Below, one piece after another: positions 37,690 through 49,980 of a DNA stretch of 64,000 bases. The notes under the pieces were generated by a model. The model was not told where the DNA came from. It made no database searches and was given only the letters and a program-made list of their open reading frames with translations. The translations under genes were made by a program, and so were the position numbers. Every line of letters begins with the position of its first letter. Position 1 is the stretch's first letter. Origin of the DNA: Limnanthes douglasii subsp. nivea (lineage: Eukaryota; Streptophyta; Magnoliopsida; Brassicales; Limnanthaceae); contig JAUPFV010000002.1 in assembly GCA_036936605.1 (NCBI GenBank), forward strand, positions 336,759,215 to 336,823,214, written 5' to 3'.

Positions 37690-40600
37690 AGGTGAGTTCC
37701 ATGAAGCTTAGCCTAGATAAATTTGACAAATTGAATAACTTTAATATATAGTGAATTAAGGTTAAAGTTGACTTAGTACAGAAAGGATTGGCTGATGCAA
37801 TCGACGAGAAATCTACAAAGGTTGATCTCAAGGTACTGTCTAAATCTTATAGCGTACTCATACTAAGCTTAGAAGATTATGTGTTTTATGAAGTATCTGA
37901 AAAAACCATTGTATTGGGGGTTTGGAATCGACTAGAGGAGATTTACATGAAAAAACCCTAGCGAATATATTACATCTAAATATATAATTGTACACGTTGT
38001 CGATGGATAAATAGCAAATAGATCCAAAGGCATATAGACGACAATAACAGAATCATACTCGACTTAAATGCAATTTGTGTAAAAGTGAAGAAAGAGGACC
38101 GAGAAATCGTCCTCGTAAGATTTTTACCAAAGGTGTGCAAATACTTTGCAAATAGTGTGATCCACGACAAAGACTGACTTACGATGGTTGAAGTGAAAAA
38201 TATCTTGAATACTAAAAATATTCAAATGAGTACCATTCGGAAGGGTGACTTTGAAGGGCACAAACTAAGTGTAATGGGCATACTATGAAAAAAAATCAAG
38301 AAATATGAGAGAAAACTCTTGATTTAAGTTATAAAAAAGTCTTGTGATCTGTTCTAAAATGGTATGTTGGGTATGCAAAAATAGATTCCATATCAGTAAG
38401 AATTTCTTATAGAAATAAAAATACAACAACTATCAGAATACCAAAATCGAATATGTTGCAATGAAGTCTGATAACTTTGAGTATATTAATGGGTTAATGA
38501 AGTCTGATAACTTTGATGATGAATGGATCATCTTCGACAATAAAAGATCATGTAATGTCAAAGAGATTGGGACTATGTGACTAAATTTGTGTATATTACT
38601 TAAGAGAATTATCATAAATGTGAGTTACGTGCTCGAAGTGAAACGAAACATTCTTTTTATAAGGATGTTAGATGAAAAGGGTCTTACATATAAGGGTGAA
38701 GACGATGAACTAAGGATTTTGCAGGGATCACTTATGACAATAAAAGCCTTTAGGGCTAACAGATTTAAGTTCTTGAAGGATTTGTAGTGGTTGACGGGTT
38801 TCTATTGTAGAGATAGATTCTACCATGTTATGATATCTTTAGTTTTAAGTGATAAATTACTTGGTGAACTAAGAAAACAAGGATTGTTAAATGGTATCGC
38901 ATTTTAAAAGTTGAGATTTTGTACAAGTTGTGTATTGTGTAGGAGCAAACTAGTGAAATTTATGCCCAACAACCAAATAACTAGTAAATTTCTTGAGTAT
39001 GTTCACTCTTACCTTTGGGGTACAACACGTGAATTTACTATAGGTGGTTCAAGGTATATCATGTTCTTGATAGAAAAAATTCCATGAAAGTGTGGGTAAT
39101 ACATTTTAAGACCAAAGATGAAGCATTCTTTGTGTACCGAAATTTTTATATAGATAATCAAACATTAAAATTGCTGATAAATCTTAGGAAAATTAATGGT
39201 TGGAGTATGTAAACAAATATTTCACCAGCTATTGTGCAAAACATGGTATTTCTAAAAGCTGAAATGTAGGTGGGACTCCCCAATAGAATAGGTATGCTGA
39301 AAGAATGAACCGAACCTTGATGGAAATGGTTAAGTGTATGTTATAAACACTTAAAATGGGCCAAATGTTTTAGGAGAATCCATGACTATGGTTGCGTATA
39401 TCATCAACATAAGTTCGTTTATGGTACTTAAGTTTTTTTTCCTTAAGAAGCCTGGATTGGAGAGAAACCTAAGTTAGAAACTTTGAGAGTGTTTAGATAT
39501 GTTTCTCACACACACGTGAATGAGAAAAAGCTTCGACTAAAAGCACTTACATATTTGTTCCTTAGCTATCTAGAATGAGTAAAAGGGTATAGGTTGTGGT
39601 CCCTTGAATGTAGATGTCCAAAGGGTTTGATAAGCATCGGCATAATTTTCAAAGAATAGGATATGTCATTGAAGAAGACGGTGGATACCCAACCAAGTTC
39701 GATCGAGAAGATATTGGAAGTTGATGATGGGTTTGATTTAGAAAGTGAAGATGCACATGTTTTTACCGTAGATGATTTTAGGCCTAGTACTACTTTGGCT
39801 CATGTAGAAGAATTTCAACTATTGTTTGTGTCTGAAGATGAGAATGGGTCTCGTGTTCCAAAGACTTTGGATGATCAGATGGGAGAGTAACATAAGTTAG
39901 CAAATTATAAATTGGCTAGAGATAAAGTAAAGAGACCAAATAAATTTCCGTACAAGTATGGTTTTGCTTTATCTATTAAAACATAGAGAGATATTTTTTA
40001 ACAAAAAAGTTATCACAATTTTATGAAGAGCACTGATAAAGAAAAGTTTATTACAAACATGAAGAAATAACTGAAATCCTCTAATAAGATGAACACCTAG
40101 ATTCTTGTGAAGCAGACAAAGGATCATAAGATGGTTTGGAATAAGTGGATATTAAAGAGAAAGTCGTGTATTAATGGTGTTGAGTTACCCATATATAAGG
40201 CAAGGCTTGTAGCTAAGGGCTTTACACAAAAGGATGGTATGAATTGATACTTGGGGTTTAAATTAGAAGTAGCATGTCGCTTAGTGTTTATTTTATCTCA
40301 ATAATAGCATTTACATAAGATCCTAAAAAAATTATCAATATATTAAGTCCAAACGGTACTCATTTCTAATTAAACACCAACCGAATCCAAATATAAGAGT
40401 TACATGTTTGATATAGCTTATACCAATGTGATTGGTAAGATTATGTAAGCCATGATCTGCACGAGACATGATATTGTTTATGTTGTAAGTATTTTAAGAA
40501 GATTTATGTCAAATCTGAGGAGGCCTCACTGGATATTGCAATCAAGTGGCTCATGAGATACTTGAAATGCTTGTCTGTTATAGGGTTGTGTTACAATTAT

Positions 40601-40980
40601 AAGATGATGGTAATATAATATTGATAGAGTATGTGGACTCCGATTATGTAGGTTGGATTCACACAAGAAAGTCTACTTCAATTTATTTGTTTATTGTATT
40701 TAAGGATTGGTTATATGGAATTCTTGTATACATAAGGTTATTGTATTTTCATCTACATAGCCTTAATATATAGCTACCACATAATCCATAAAAGAAGTAG
40801 TTTGGCTAAATAGATTGTTGAGTGAGATCACTAGATAAGGAATAAGATGTGATATTATTCTTCGATAACACAAGTACGATATATTTAATAAAGAATATAA
40901 AGTTCAATGAGAAAACTAAATGTATAGATATCAAACTGCACTTCATCCAAGACGTGGTGGAGAGATAGAAAGTGAAGGTG
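37690..40980 (+). pseudogene. Copia gag-pol remnant lacking the RT core
   Basis: Gag start-like sequence near 37700. GAG-pre-integrase region at 38587-38787 (VLEVKRNILFIRMLDEKG). Integrase pieces at about 38930-39340 with FLEYVHSYLWGTT and QQNRYAERMNRTLMEM. Integrase C-terminal region at 39480-39660 with LETLRVFRYVSH. Acidic linker at 39663-39890. RT N-terminus near 40100-40245 with LPIYKARLVAKGFTQKDGM. The palm with YVDD is absent: sequence jumps to a pol segment near 40410 and then to RNase H (YVDSDYVGWIHTRKST, 40630-40680). Stops throughout. Confidence 0.7.
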
Positions 40981-41439
40981 GTTAAAATTTGCAAGTGAGA
41001 AAAATCCTTCAGATGTTTCTTAATAAGGTACTTCCCATTTCAAACCTCGTGAGTTATATAATACTTGTTTAAGTTTGGGATGTAAGTGATTTGATCTCCA
41101 AAAAGTAAAAAGATTGGTACACAACAGATATTGAAGTTACCAAAATCCTAGGTGGATAATTGTTACGTGTAAGATAGAATTAACTTATCATTAAACTACA
41201 ACCGAGACTACAAGGGAAAAAGATAGATCATTTGAGTCTTGTAGTGCCAAGAACTTATGAAACTCTCAAGGTGAAATTTGGGTCATGACTCAAATGGACA
41301 GATGTCTGGTGGAATCTAAAGATTAAAGGAAGTTTAAAAAACTTGTGGTTATTGAGCTAAATGATAATAGACTAAGCCAAACCTGTAAATTGATACTAGT
41401 ACGTGGAAGGTATAAACTGTTTCAAAGAATATTTTCGTA

Positions 41440-42120
41440 AATAGTGGGTAAAATATTGTTTCCATGAAGAATAGGCCGAATGGTGTTGCCCTTAGCTTGG
41501 GCCAAAGTAGTATGTCAAAGCTACAATGGTCGACGATTCAATACTAATGCGTTTATTTCTGGTTAGAACTAGCTCGTTTCTTATGGATTCCTAAGTATGC
41601 TTATAATCTTATCTATTTATTAAGAGATCTAATCTAAAACGTTTATTTTATTAAGGATTTACTATAATCGTTGATTAAAGTGATATAATATGAAGCATCT
41701 ATTGAATTAGGGTTTTGTTATAGCCACTTATTAAAGTGATTGAATCTGGAGCGTCTAAGGTATTAGGATTTTATTTGAATCGTATAATCTGAATTGAGTT
41801 TAAAGCTTTGGATAAAGACTATAAATAGAAGATACAACACAAAAAGGTTAGGGTTATGCGGTGTGACGATTGACAATAGAGTGTCGACTTCTTAAAGTAC
41901 GATGAAAAGATGTTGGTCTTTTAAAGAGTGGAGTGAAGATGGAGTTCCACGAATCACATTATGTTTTTAACCTTCGTGATAATAAAAAATAAAGTATATG
42001 TTTCTCTTGCACATATGTTAATCATCGGAATTCAAACCACGTAATTATCTTATGCGCTTTGTTTTTTTATATGTTTTTCCCTTTATTTGTTGTCTTCATT
42101 GAACAAGTTGGAATTTCATA
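41440..42120 (+). repeat. Right LTR of the degenerate copia
   Basis: Partner of 36990-37575; contains the TATAAATA box at 41820. It has about 100 bp more than the left copy, partly from an insertion around 41870-41990. Confidence 0.6.
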
Positions 42121-42934
42121 CTCAACTGACATAATGAATTTTTTTATGTTCCAAATTTTTTTCTCTTTATAGAAGAAAATATGACTCTCTAGTGTATCTG
42201 TGTGTGTTTACTCTCAAAATATTTCTTATCTTACAACTCTCTCTGGAAACCATAATTTTTTTAGTTATTTGTTATGCATGATTCGCTACAAACATTATGT
42301 CATACTTCCTCATCATTATTTATATAGCTAAGGATGGATGGTATAATACTCCAATTTCACATTATCAGCTGACATCATGTTCCTACACACAACTGAAAGC
42401 TAATAGTAACAATAATCCTGACATCCGTATTAGCATGTACAAACTACCAGGTAGTGGCACCAACCTCTAACATCTGACATCTGCTACACCACTATTTTTC
42501 ATATTAACCTCCAAGCACGTTCAAATCTATTATTGGAAATCTTTGATCAATTAGAATCTGCCTATAATAGCAAACTCATTCGTATACGAAGACTTGGAAG
42601 TATATTTTTAAACTTTGGCACCTAAGTCCCCGTATCCAAGGTCGAATAGATAATTTTCTTGCACTTCGATTCCACGAGATCCTTATACACAAGTCTCGTC
42701 AGAACTTATTCTTTTAGGTTCTGACATACGTCTTTACACCAAAGTTCCGACTGAACTCGTGTCTTACACATCTTAGAGTCTCAACAGTACATGTCCTTAA
42801 GTCTTGAAAATTCAAGTCTCAACACTTAAGTCTTAGCAATTCCTGCAACAATCACTTTTAACCTACACCTAACAAGTTGAAGCTATTAAAAAATACGCTA
42901 AAGTAATATTTGAAGGTCAAATGATACAACCAAT
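42121..42934. other. Intergenic stretch without gene
   Basis: AT-rich with a slightly higher GC patch at 42600-42840 in which AAGTCTC/GTCTTA words recur. No coding or RNA feature is supported. Confidence 0.4.
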
Positions 42935-44982
42935 ATACTAAATGAGCCAAACTTTAATTTAAATACCATTTTTTTATTAAATATTGACATCGAATATTGA
43001 CATACAGATACAGATATACATAAGTCCTATCAATGTTAATCTGTTGACCTAATTCCAATTGATACCCGAGAATCTTTCGAATCTTTCTAAAATATCTAAT
43101 ATCTTCATTATATAATAATATAAAATGGTTGACGTAATCCAAGCGAGAAACAACCTTAATTTTTCTAAAAAAAACTAACCTCCAATAAATAAATCGTTTT
43201 TTTATTAAATCGTTTAGTCACCAAAATATAAACTCTACAATCATATCGGATAACAATGAAAAAAATAAATTTCTTTTTAAAAATTCAAAATCGATTAAAC
43301 ACGAAATTATTAATAATATCTATATATAAAAAATCATATTCCCATTAATATAATAACTTTTAAAAATATATAAATTACAAAATAATAGAAAATTTTGATA
43401 TCAAAATAAACAATATCATATTAATATCATTCATATTCATATATTGAAACGAAATATACAATACCATCTTCCTTGCGTTTACAAACCTCGGTTTGTAATA
43501 CTTATTAAATATCTCAAAAACATATAACATTATACTAAAGCTATAATTATTATATTAAAGCTATAATTACTGAATTTATAAAATTAATAACACCAAATAA
43601 ACTTAAATCTACTTCTACTTCTACTTCTACTTCAACTTCACAATAACCCCAAATTGTAAAATAAATGAGAGTACATCGGATACCCTGACCCTGAGTTTTA
43701 AAATGACATTTAAGAGCCTTTTACTTACGCGTTTGTGTACAGTAGTGAGTGGGAAAAGCCTTAGTGTAGTAAATTGGGACACGGCAGCAGAGGTCTTGAA
43801 GTTTGGAATGTGACAGACAAAATTACAAAGTCTCGTGATTTCAATTTCAATTTGAATTTGCTTTGTAATTGTAGCCAGAATATAAATACAGATGAAATAA
43901 CGGAGTTCGAGGTATCACTTTTACCCATGCTTATAATTATGGAGTGATACATTGAGTAATGAACCTGAATTAAACTAAAATTGGGTTAGATATGATCAAA
44001 AATTGTAGACATAAATACCAAAAAAAATTGTAGACATGTTTTGCATAACTAATTTTTTTTAGTTTAATTTAAAATTGAAATGTCTTAATATTTAAATAAA
44101 TATAAAAATATCACTCAATCCGAAAATAATAGTGAAGAAACTCTAAACAAAATTAAATATATTTTAAATATAAACTTTTTATAAACATTTTAAAATAATA
44201 AAAATTTATGATTTTAAAAATGTATAAATAATAAATTATTCCGATTTTTACGACGAAGACAAAGTCAAAATACACTATTATGGAAGATCGCTTTTTAAAA
44301 TTATTAAATGTAAAATGAAAACTATTTACGTACTATAGCAAGCAGTTTAATAGCACTGAACATGCGTTTTCAAATAGTCTTTTAACAAATCTTTCATATT
44401 ACATATTGTAGACGTTTCGTAAACTAGGTGCGAATTAGGATAGTTATCTTAAATACTTGGCGAGTTATGCGTTGTTAGGTTTATTTAATGTATGAATATG
44501 TCGTAGTAACCTGGATACATATAATTATTATGGCTAATTACACACGCATTTTTACAACTGCAAGTTATTATACTAAACTTGAATTTGATACATCGAATTA
44601 TTCTTAAGAGAAAAAAAATTCATTAACATTATTTACCTATAAAACTTTAGTATATATGGAAACAATCCTAGGATAACCTACACATGCGATAGAGGTGTAT
44701 ATAATCGAAGGTTGAACTGAAAACTTTGAAGAAAATAAATTGTAAAACCATTGTTCATTCAAATTAAAAATGTTTATGGTTGATACATTAGTTGCTTATT
44801 GGCGATTGACCATTGTAAACGAGAAACAAAACCACAAACTTTATGTCTGGTTAGTAATTTATTCGCAAGCTTGTAGACTCAAAGCGGACGAAGATGAATT
44901 AGTTCATAGTTTGTCTTACATTTTGGTTCACGTTCTATGTAATATATGTTGGTTTGAAGATGCATGACTCGAAAACTATTTC
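42935..44982. repeat. Segmental duplication, copy A
   Basis: Begins ATACTAAATGA at 42935. Its first 200 bp match 48877-49060, the rest matches 58911-60341. Shared landmarks include GACATCGAATATTGA, CCTGACCCTGAGTTTTAAAA, CACGGCAGCAGAGGTCTTG and CTATGTAATATATGTTGGTT. Copy A has about 0.9 kb (43947-44860) not present in copy B and a CTACTT microsatellite (43610-43637). The block at 43672-43950 is the most conserved and GC-rich part, possibly an old gene or promoter fragment; I recognise no protein in it. Confidence 0.85.
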
Positions 44983-45377
44983 TGTTGTGAATGAGTCGAA
45001 TAGTGCTTTGACAGTGTAATGTGTCCGGCAGTACAGTTTTGTGTATGTGATAGTGATATTGTGCCTTGACAGTGTACTCTGTGTGGCAGTACAAATAAGT
45101 GTTGTGATAATATCATTTTCAATCTTGTGGTATGAGCCCATTAGGCCCATTGTCTAGTAAGTCTATTAATTCCCTGTAAACAGATTACTAAGGTTAGACA
45201 AAACATAATCTGAAATCTGTAACCTTTTCTATCATAGTAAAACTCTTTTCTCTGGCGGTGCCCGTGGAAGTAAACAATTGTCGAACCACGTTAAATCATG
45301 TGTTCATTTAAATCTTTCATTCGCATATATTCTGTGCTTGAGCCATTTTGTGATAATTGCATAGTGATTTAATAACA
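44983..45377 (+). repeat. 5' LTR of the 45-kb copia (395 bp)
   Basis: Starts TGTTGTGAATGAG and ends ...TTTAATAACA. Contains a diverged internal direct repeat (TTGACAGTGTA ... GGCAGTACA at about 45009 and 45066). The TATA box seen in the right LTR is altered here. Confidence 0.9.
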
Positions 45378-45381
45378 AAAT

Positions 45382-45393
45382 TGGTATTAGAGC
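45382..45393 (+). promoter_or_regulatory. Primer-binding site, initiator tRNA-Met type
   Basis: TGGTATTAGAGC, one change from TGGTATCAGAGC, four bases after the LTR end. Confidence 0.88.
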
Positions 45394-45433
45394 CACGTGG
45401 TGAAATTGGGGCTTTTGCAATTAGGGTTTCACA

Positions 45434-46189
45434 ATGGCGTCTACAACAACAAAATACATGATTGAAAAATTTGATGGGGGATCCAGCTTTGCGTTGTGGA
45501 AGATTAAAATGAAATCTGCATTGGTACTGCAAGGGTTGTGGAAGGCTGTGGAGAATAAGTTACCAGAAGAGATGAAAGAAGAGGAGAAACAAGATCTTCA
45601 AGAAAGGGCTTTGTACTAGATTTTAATGAGTGTGAAAGACAATGTGCTTCGCGAGATTAGTGATGAGAAGACTGCTGCCTGGGCATGGAAAAAACTAGGA
45701 GATCTTTACTCGGAGAAATGAGTAGTAAACCGATTATACTTGAAGAAGCGTTTGTATGATTTCAGATTGAAAGAAGGTATGTCCCTAACAGAGCACTTAG
45801 ATAATTTCATATCAATTATAATGGACTTGGAGAACATAGATATCAATATTGACGATGAGGATCAAGCTTTGTTTGTATTGAGATCGTTACCATCTCCCTA
45901 TGAAAACTTCGTAGATACTATTATATATAGTAAGGATAAGTTATCGCTAGCAGATGTCAAAGGGGCACTGAAATCAAAGGAGATGCGATAGTTGCAGCAA
46001 GACAATCAAGCTGAAGGGGGAGGTCTTATGACTAGGGGAAGATCTAGAAGTAAAGCGAGTTCTTTTAAAAGGAAGAACTGGAGGTCCAAGTCAAGGGTAA
46101 AGCACTCAAACTGTTATGAATGCGGTGAACAGGGTCATGATAGGAGAGATTGTCCGAAACTGAATGATAAGAAGGGAAATCAAAAGTAA
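45434..46189 (+). pseudogene. Copia gag with CCHC zinc knuckle
   Basis: ATG at 45434 (MASTTTKYMIEKFDGG), about 60 codons, then an in-frame TAG at 45617. The frame resumes through the UBN2 gag core (45740-45991, RLKEGMSLTEHLDNF). A TAG at 45989 precedes a basic segment with the nucleocapsid knuckle CYECGEQGHDRRDC (about 46110-46155). This protein would coat the element RNA. The stops sit where the frame otherwise continues, so decay is mild compared with the element at 37-42 kb. Confidence 0.88.
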
Positions 46190-46259
46190 AATGCAACAAA
46201 CATTGTTGAAGGTGTGAACGATTCCGATGATAGTAAAAACAGTGGTAGAGGAGATGTAT

Positions 46260-47435
46260 AGTTCGTGAGTTCAGACTTTGGGAAAAAATCTTGGGTACTC
46301 GGTACTGGCGCTACATATCACATGTGTTAGTTCAAGCAGTGGTTTGATACGTACAAGCCAATGCAGGGAACTGTCTATTTAGGGAACAATCATTCGTTGG
46401 CTGTTGGTGGTATTGGTAACGTCAGAATCAGAATGTTTGACGGGATTTTTAGAATCTTGACGTGTTGGCATGTTCCTAGGGTCAAAGAGAAACCTGATTT
46501 CTCTTGGGACTCTAGACTCTCGGGGTTACAAGTATCGTGCAGAAGACGGTGTAATCAAAGTGACAAAAAACTTAATGGTATGCATGAAAGGCAGTTTGCA
46601 GAAGCTTTCTTACATTCTCCAGGGGGAGTGTTGTTATAGGTGATGCTGCAGTAGCATCATCAGGGAGTAATAGCTAAAGTAGGCAGGATCAATATAAGTT
46701 GTGGCATTGGCATCTTGGTCACATGAGTGACAGAATTGGCTGTTTTGGGAAAAAGAGATTTGTTGAAAGGGTATAGAGCAGAATCATTAGGATTTTGTGA
46801 GCACTCTGTGTTTGGTAAACAAACTAGAGTCAAATTTAGCAAATCGGCTGTAAGAAAGACTAAAGGGACAGTGGACTACATTCACTCAGATCTCTGGGGT
46901 CCAAACAGAATTTCATCCAAGATCGGAGCCAGATATTACATGACTTTGATTGATGATTATTCAAGGATGGTGTGGGTTTACTTTCTGAAAACGAAAGATG
47001 AGGCATATTCAACCTTTGTCAAATGGAAGACGATGATTGAGAAGCAAACATGAAGAAAAATCAAACGTATTAGAACAGATAATGGGTTAGAATATTGCAA
47101 TCGTGAGTTCAACGAGTTCTGCGAAGCTGAAGGAATAGTGCGCCATCGCACTTGTTCTAGAACACCACAACAGAACGGAGTCGCAGAAAGAATGAACAAA
47201 ACACTTTGTGACAAGGCACGAAGTATGCTCTCGTATTCCGGTGTGGGAAAGGATTTTTGGGCTGAAGCTATCAATACAGCATGTTACTTGGTGAATCGGT
47301 CTCCATCAACGGCTATTGATTGTAAAACTCTTTTTGAGATTTGGTCTGGATCGTCGGCTGATTATGAACATTTGAGGGTGTTCGGTTGTCCTGTGTATGC
47401 TCATGTGAGAGATGGTAAGCTTGAGCCGAGGTAAA
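46260..47435 (+). pseudogene. Copia protease remnant and integrase
   Basis: The protease motif near 46300 reads GTGATYHM, with the catalytic Asp replaced by Gly. A GAG-pre-integrase region follows, then integrase: HSDLWGPNRISSK (first Asp), LIDDYSRMVWVYFL, RTDNGLEYCN (second Asp), and TPQQNGVAERMNKTL (Glu), spread over 46727-47434. A stop at 47051 lies between the first Asp and RTDNG. The C-terminal region includes LRVFGCPVYAHV. The catalytic D-D-E set is still visible although the frame is interrupted. Confidence 0.88.
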
Positions 47436-47580
47436 AAAGGTGCATATTTCTAGGATATGCTACTGGAGTGAAGGGATATAGGTTATGATGTACCTCTCCA
47501 AAGTCTCCAGGTTTTCTCATTAGTAGGGCGCTACTTTTAATGAGTTTGCTTCGATAGAGAGTCATAAGGAAGTAGGAGAA

Positions 47581-48525
47581 ATGATCGAATCAGGATCGGT
47601 TGTGAGTAAACAGGTGGAGCTTGAAGTAGAATCAGTTCCTAGCAGGTCCAATAATTTAAGTGGTTCTGAGGTGGATCCAGAGTCAGGAGGTGAAGCGTCA
47701 GCATCGGATGATAGTGAAGATGATGTGCCCGAACTAGAACAACAACCTTATAGCATAGCATTGGGCAGAGAAAGAAAAGATATTAGACTTCCAAAAAGGT
47801 ATGCGAATCTAGTTGCATATGCTCTGTCAGTTGCAGAAGAAGTTGAGATGCAGGAACCTAGTAGCTACAGAGAAGCCATAGCGAGTTCAGAGGCAGGTCG
47901 ATGGATTGGTGCTATGTGGGAAGAGTTTGAATCTCTTCAAAAGAATAATGTGAATGTTAGCTTAACTTTTAACAAGACCACTATTGGTGAATCGCTAAAT
48001 GATGTTGTAAGATCATTGGTTGGTTTAGTTGATTCTGATTTTGCAGGTGATATTGATAAAAGAAGATCTCTGACAGGATATGTATTTACTCTAGCTGGGA
48101 TTGCGATCAGTTGGAAAGCATTATTGTAAGCTACTGTAGCTTTTTCTACAATACGGGCAAAGTACATGGCGGTAACAGAAGCAATTAAAGAAGCAATATG
48201 GTTGCAAGTTTTGGTGGCAGATTTGGGCTTGGATAGGACTACTACAAAAGTGTTTTGTGACAGTCAAAGGGCCATACACCTTACAGGGAACCAGATGTAC
48301 CATGAGCGTACAAAGCACATAAATGTCACGTATCATTTTATTCGTGATATAATATCAAAGGGAATTGTTGATGTGAAGAAAGTGTCGACACACGATAATC
48401 AAGCAGATATAATGACCAAGGCAGTATCAGTTCAAAAGTTTAAAATGGATCGGTGTTCGCAGTATAGAGTGAATGCCTTAAGGGCATTTGGTGAGTCAGA
48501 AGAAGAGAAGTTTCTTTGTTGATAG
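47581..48525 (+). pseudogene. Copia pol joined across an RT deletion, RNase H
   Basis: The 182-codon frame 47581-48129 begins in the acidic linker, reaches the start of RT (IGAMWEEFESLQKNN, near 47910-47945), then passes directly to sequence just before RNase H (DSDFAGDIDKRRSLTGY, 48033-48080). The whole RT palm, including YVDD, is missing, yet the frame is preserved across the junction. After a stop at 48127 RNase H continues in 48166-48522 with FCDSQRAIHLTGNQMYHERT and KHINVTYHFIRD. Confidence 0.88.
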
Positions 48526-48558
48526 TGAAGAAATGATATTCGCCTCAAGGGGAAGATT

Positions 48559-48878
48559 TGTTGTGAATGAGTCGAATAGTGCTTTGACAGTGTACTGTGT
48601 CCAGCAGTACAGTTTTGTGTTTGTGATAGTGATATTGTGCCTTGACAGTGTACTGTGTTCGGCAGTACAACTAAGTGTTATGATAATATCATTTTCAATC
48701 TTGTGGCATGAGCCTATGAGCCTATTAGGCCCATTGTCTAGTAAGTCTATTAATTCTCTATAAATAGATTACTAGGATTACACAAAACACGAACTGAAAT
48801 CTATAACATTTTCTATCATAGTGAAACTCTTTTCTGGCGGCGTCCGTGGAAGTAGACAATTGTCGAACCATGTTAAAT
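48559..48878 (+). repeat. Truncated 3' LTR of the 45-kb copia
   Basis: Matches 44983 onward, keeps a clear TATAAATA at 48759-48766, and stops at GTTAAAT, about 75 bp short of the LTR end. Confidence 0.9.
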
Positions 48879-49060
48879 ACTAAATGATTTAAACTTTAAT
48901 TTGAATACCAATGTTCTTTTATTAAATATTGACATCGAATATTGATATACAGATAAAGACATGCATAAGTCAATCTGCTGACCTAATTCCAATTCATACC
49001 CGAGAAGAATTCTCGGGTCCTTCCAAAATCTCTAATATCTCCATTATATAATACTATAAA
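48877..49060. repeat. Segmental duplication, copy B, part 1
   Basis: Matches 42935-43120 including ATACTAAATGA and GACATCGAATATTGA. It ends with the 9-base target duplication TACTATAAA (49052-49060) where the MULE inserted. Confidence 0.88.
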
Positions 49061-49082
49061 GGCTTAGGCTAAATTAGGGTCC
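49061..49082. repeat. MULE left terminal inverted repeat
   Basis: About 19 of 22 positions match the inward-read right end (58889-58910). Similarity fades quickly beyond this. Confidence 0.85.
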
Positions 49083-49520
49083 AAAAAGTGTTAACCATTC
49101 CCAAATGTTAGAGAATCTTCTTTAATAAATAGTCAAAGACGGTTTTGCCCTTTGACCAAGAATCTTTCATTTTGTCTTGTAGTGGAATGTGAGTATGGTT
49201 AGCCAAATATAGAAGAACACAAAATTACTCCTCCAAACAACCCTCTTATATTGAACCCTTAAATTTTTTTTCAAAAACTCCCAAAAATTCAAAAACTCCA
49301 AAAAATTCAAAAACTTCAAAAACTCACAAATAAACACTTGAACCTCCAAAAATAATCACCTTTTTTTGTAAATTCAGAATAATCGAAGGGTGGACTCTGA
49401 ATGTGAGAAGCTTGCTGAGGAGCATGGGACTCCAAATATGGTAGTTGTTCTAACCAATCTATTTAGGAAAATTTCCATTTTGATAGACCTTCTACATTTA
49501 GAAAGGTAGAACCCAAACTG

Positions 49521-49980
49521 GCCCGCCGGTTTCAACCATCTAAACCGGCGGGGACTAAGAACACTCATAGTAAAAATGATGAAGGTTCCCCGCCGGGGCA
49601 CACCATGCCCAACCGGCGGGTTCATCGAGTCCCAACCGCCGGGTGGGACACCCTTAGCCGGCGGGGTTGTTACCCTGTACCCGGCGGGGCCAACTCCTCT
49701 GTTTTATGCACATTATAAGTTTCAATTTGTGTTTAATCCCCGCCGGGTATATTAATACAAACCGCCGGGGGTAGATTGTCCACCGCTGGTTTAGGATTAT
49801 TTAACCGCCAGGGTTCACCCCTGGATTTTATCCCCAATGGAGTTTGATTTTGACCCCGACCCCCCGGCGGTTGGTGAATTGTCAACCGGCGGTTGACAAT
49901 ATCCCCGGCGGGTTGAGAATTTTCAACCGCTGGTGTAGCAATGTCCCCGCCGGTTAGAACCATCTAGAACCGGCGGGGCA
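49521..49980. repeat. CCGGCGG palindrome cluster 1
   Basis: About 14 exact CCGGCGG or CCGCCGG words in 460 bp, separated by 15-35 AT-rich bases. Several pair as hairpins: CCCGCCGGTTT (49522-49532) with AAACCGGCGGG (49542-49552), and CCCCGCCGGTT (49945-49955) with AACCGGCGGGG (49968-49978). GTCAACCGGCGGTTGAC (49881-49897) is an odd palindrome. Decayed versions such as CCGCTGG are C-to-T changes at CpG. Confidence 0.88.

Larger units (their letters stand above)
36990..42120 (+). mobile_element. Degenerate Ty1/copia element, plus orientation
   Basis: Two diverged LTRs (about 36990-37575 and 41440-42120) flank plus-strand copia remnants in the order gag, GAG-pre-integrase, integrase, RT N-terminus, RNase H. 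Both LTRs keep a TATAAATA box (37367-37374 and 41820-41827). I could not fix the outer boundaries or a target duplication, so the ends are approximate. The RT catalytic core is missing and no frame exceeds about 75 codons. Confidence 0.75.
44983..48878 (+). mobile_element. Ty1/copia retrotransposon, plus orientation, RT core lost
   Basis: Left LTR 44983-45377 and right LTR 48559-48878, the latter truncated. PBS at 45382, gag, zinc knuckle, integrase, then RNase H, with a polypurine stretch (CAAGGGGAAGA) just before 48559. It sits at the end of segmental copy A. The truncated right LTR runs straight into the start of segmental copy B with a 2-base overlap, so no target duplication remains. Stops in gag and integrase plus the RT deletion make it defective. 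Confidence 0.92.

Noticed and set aside
49521..49980. CRISPR-like array
   Set aside because: The repeated units are 7-11 bp palindromes with irregular spacing in both orientations, inside a plant transposon with no cas-like genes.
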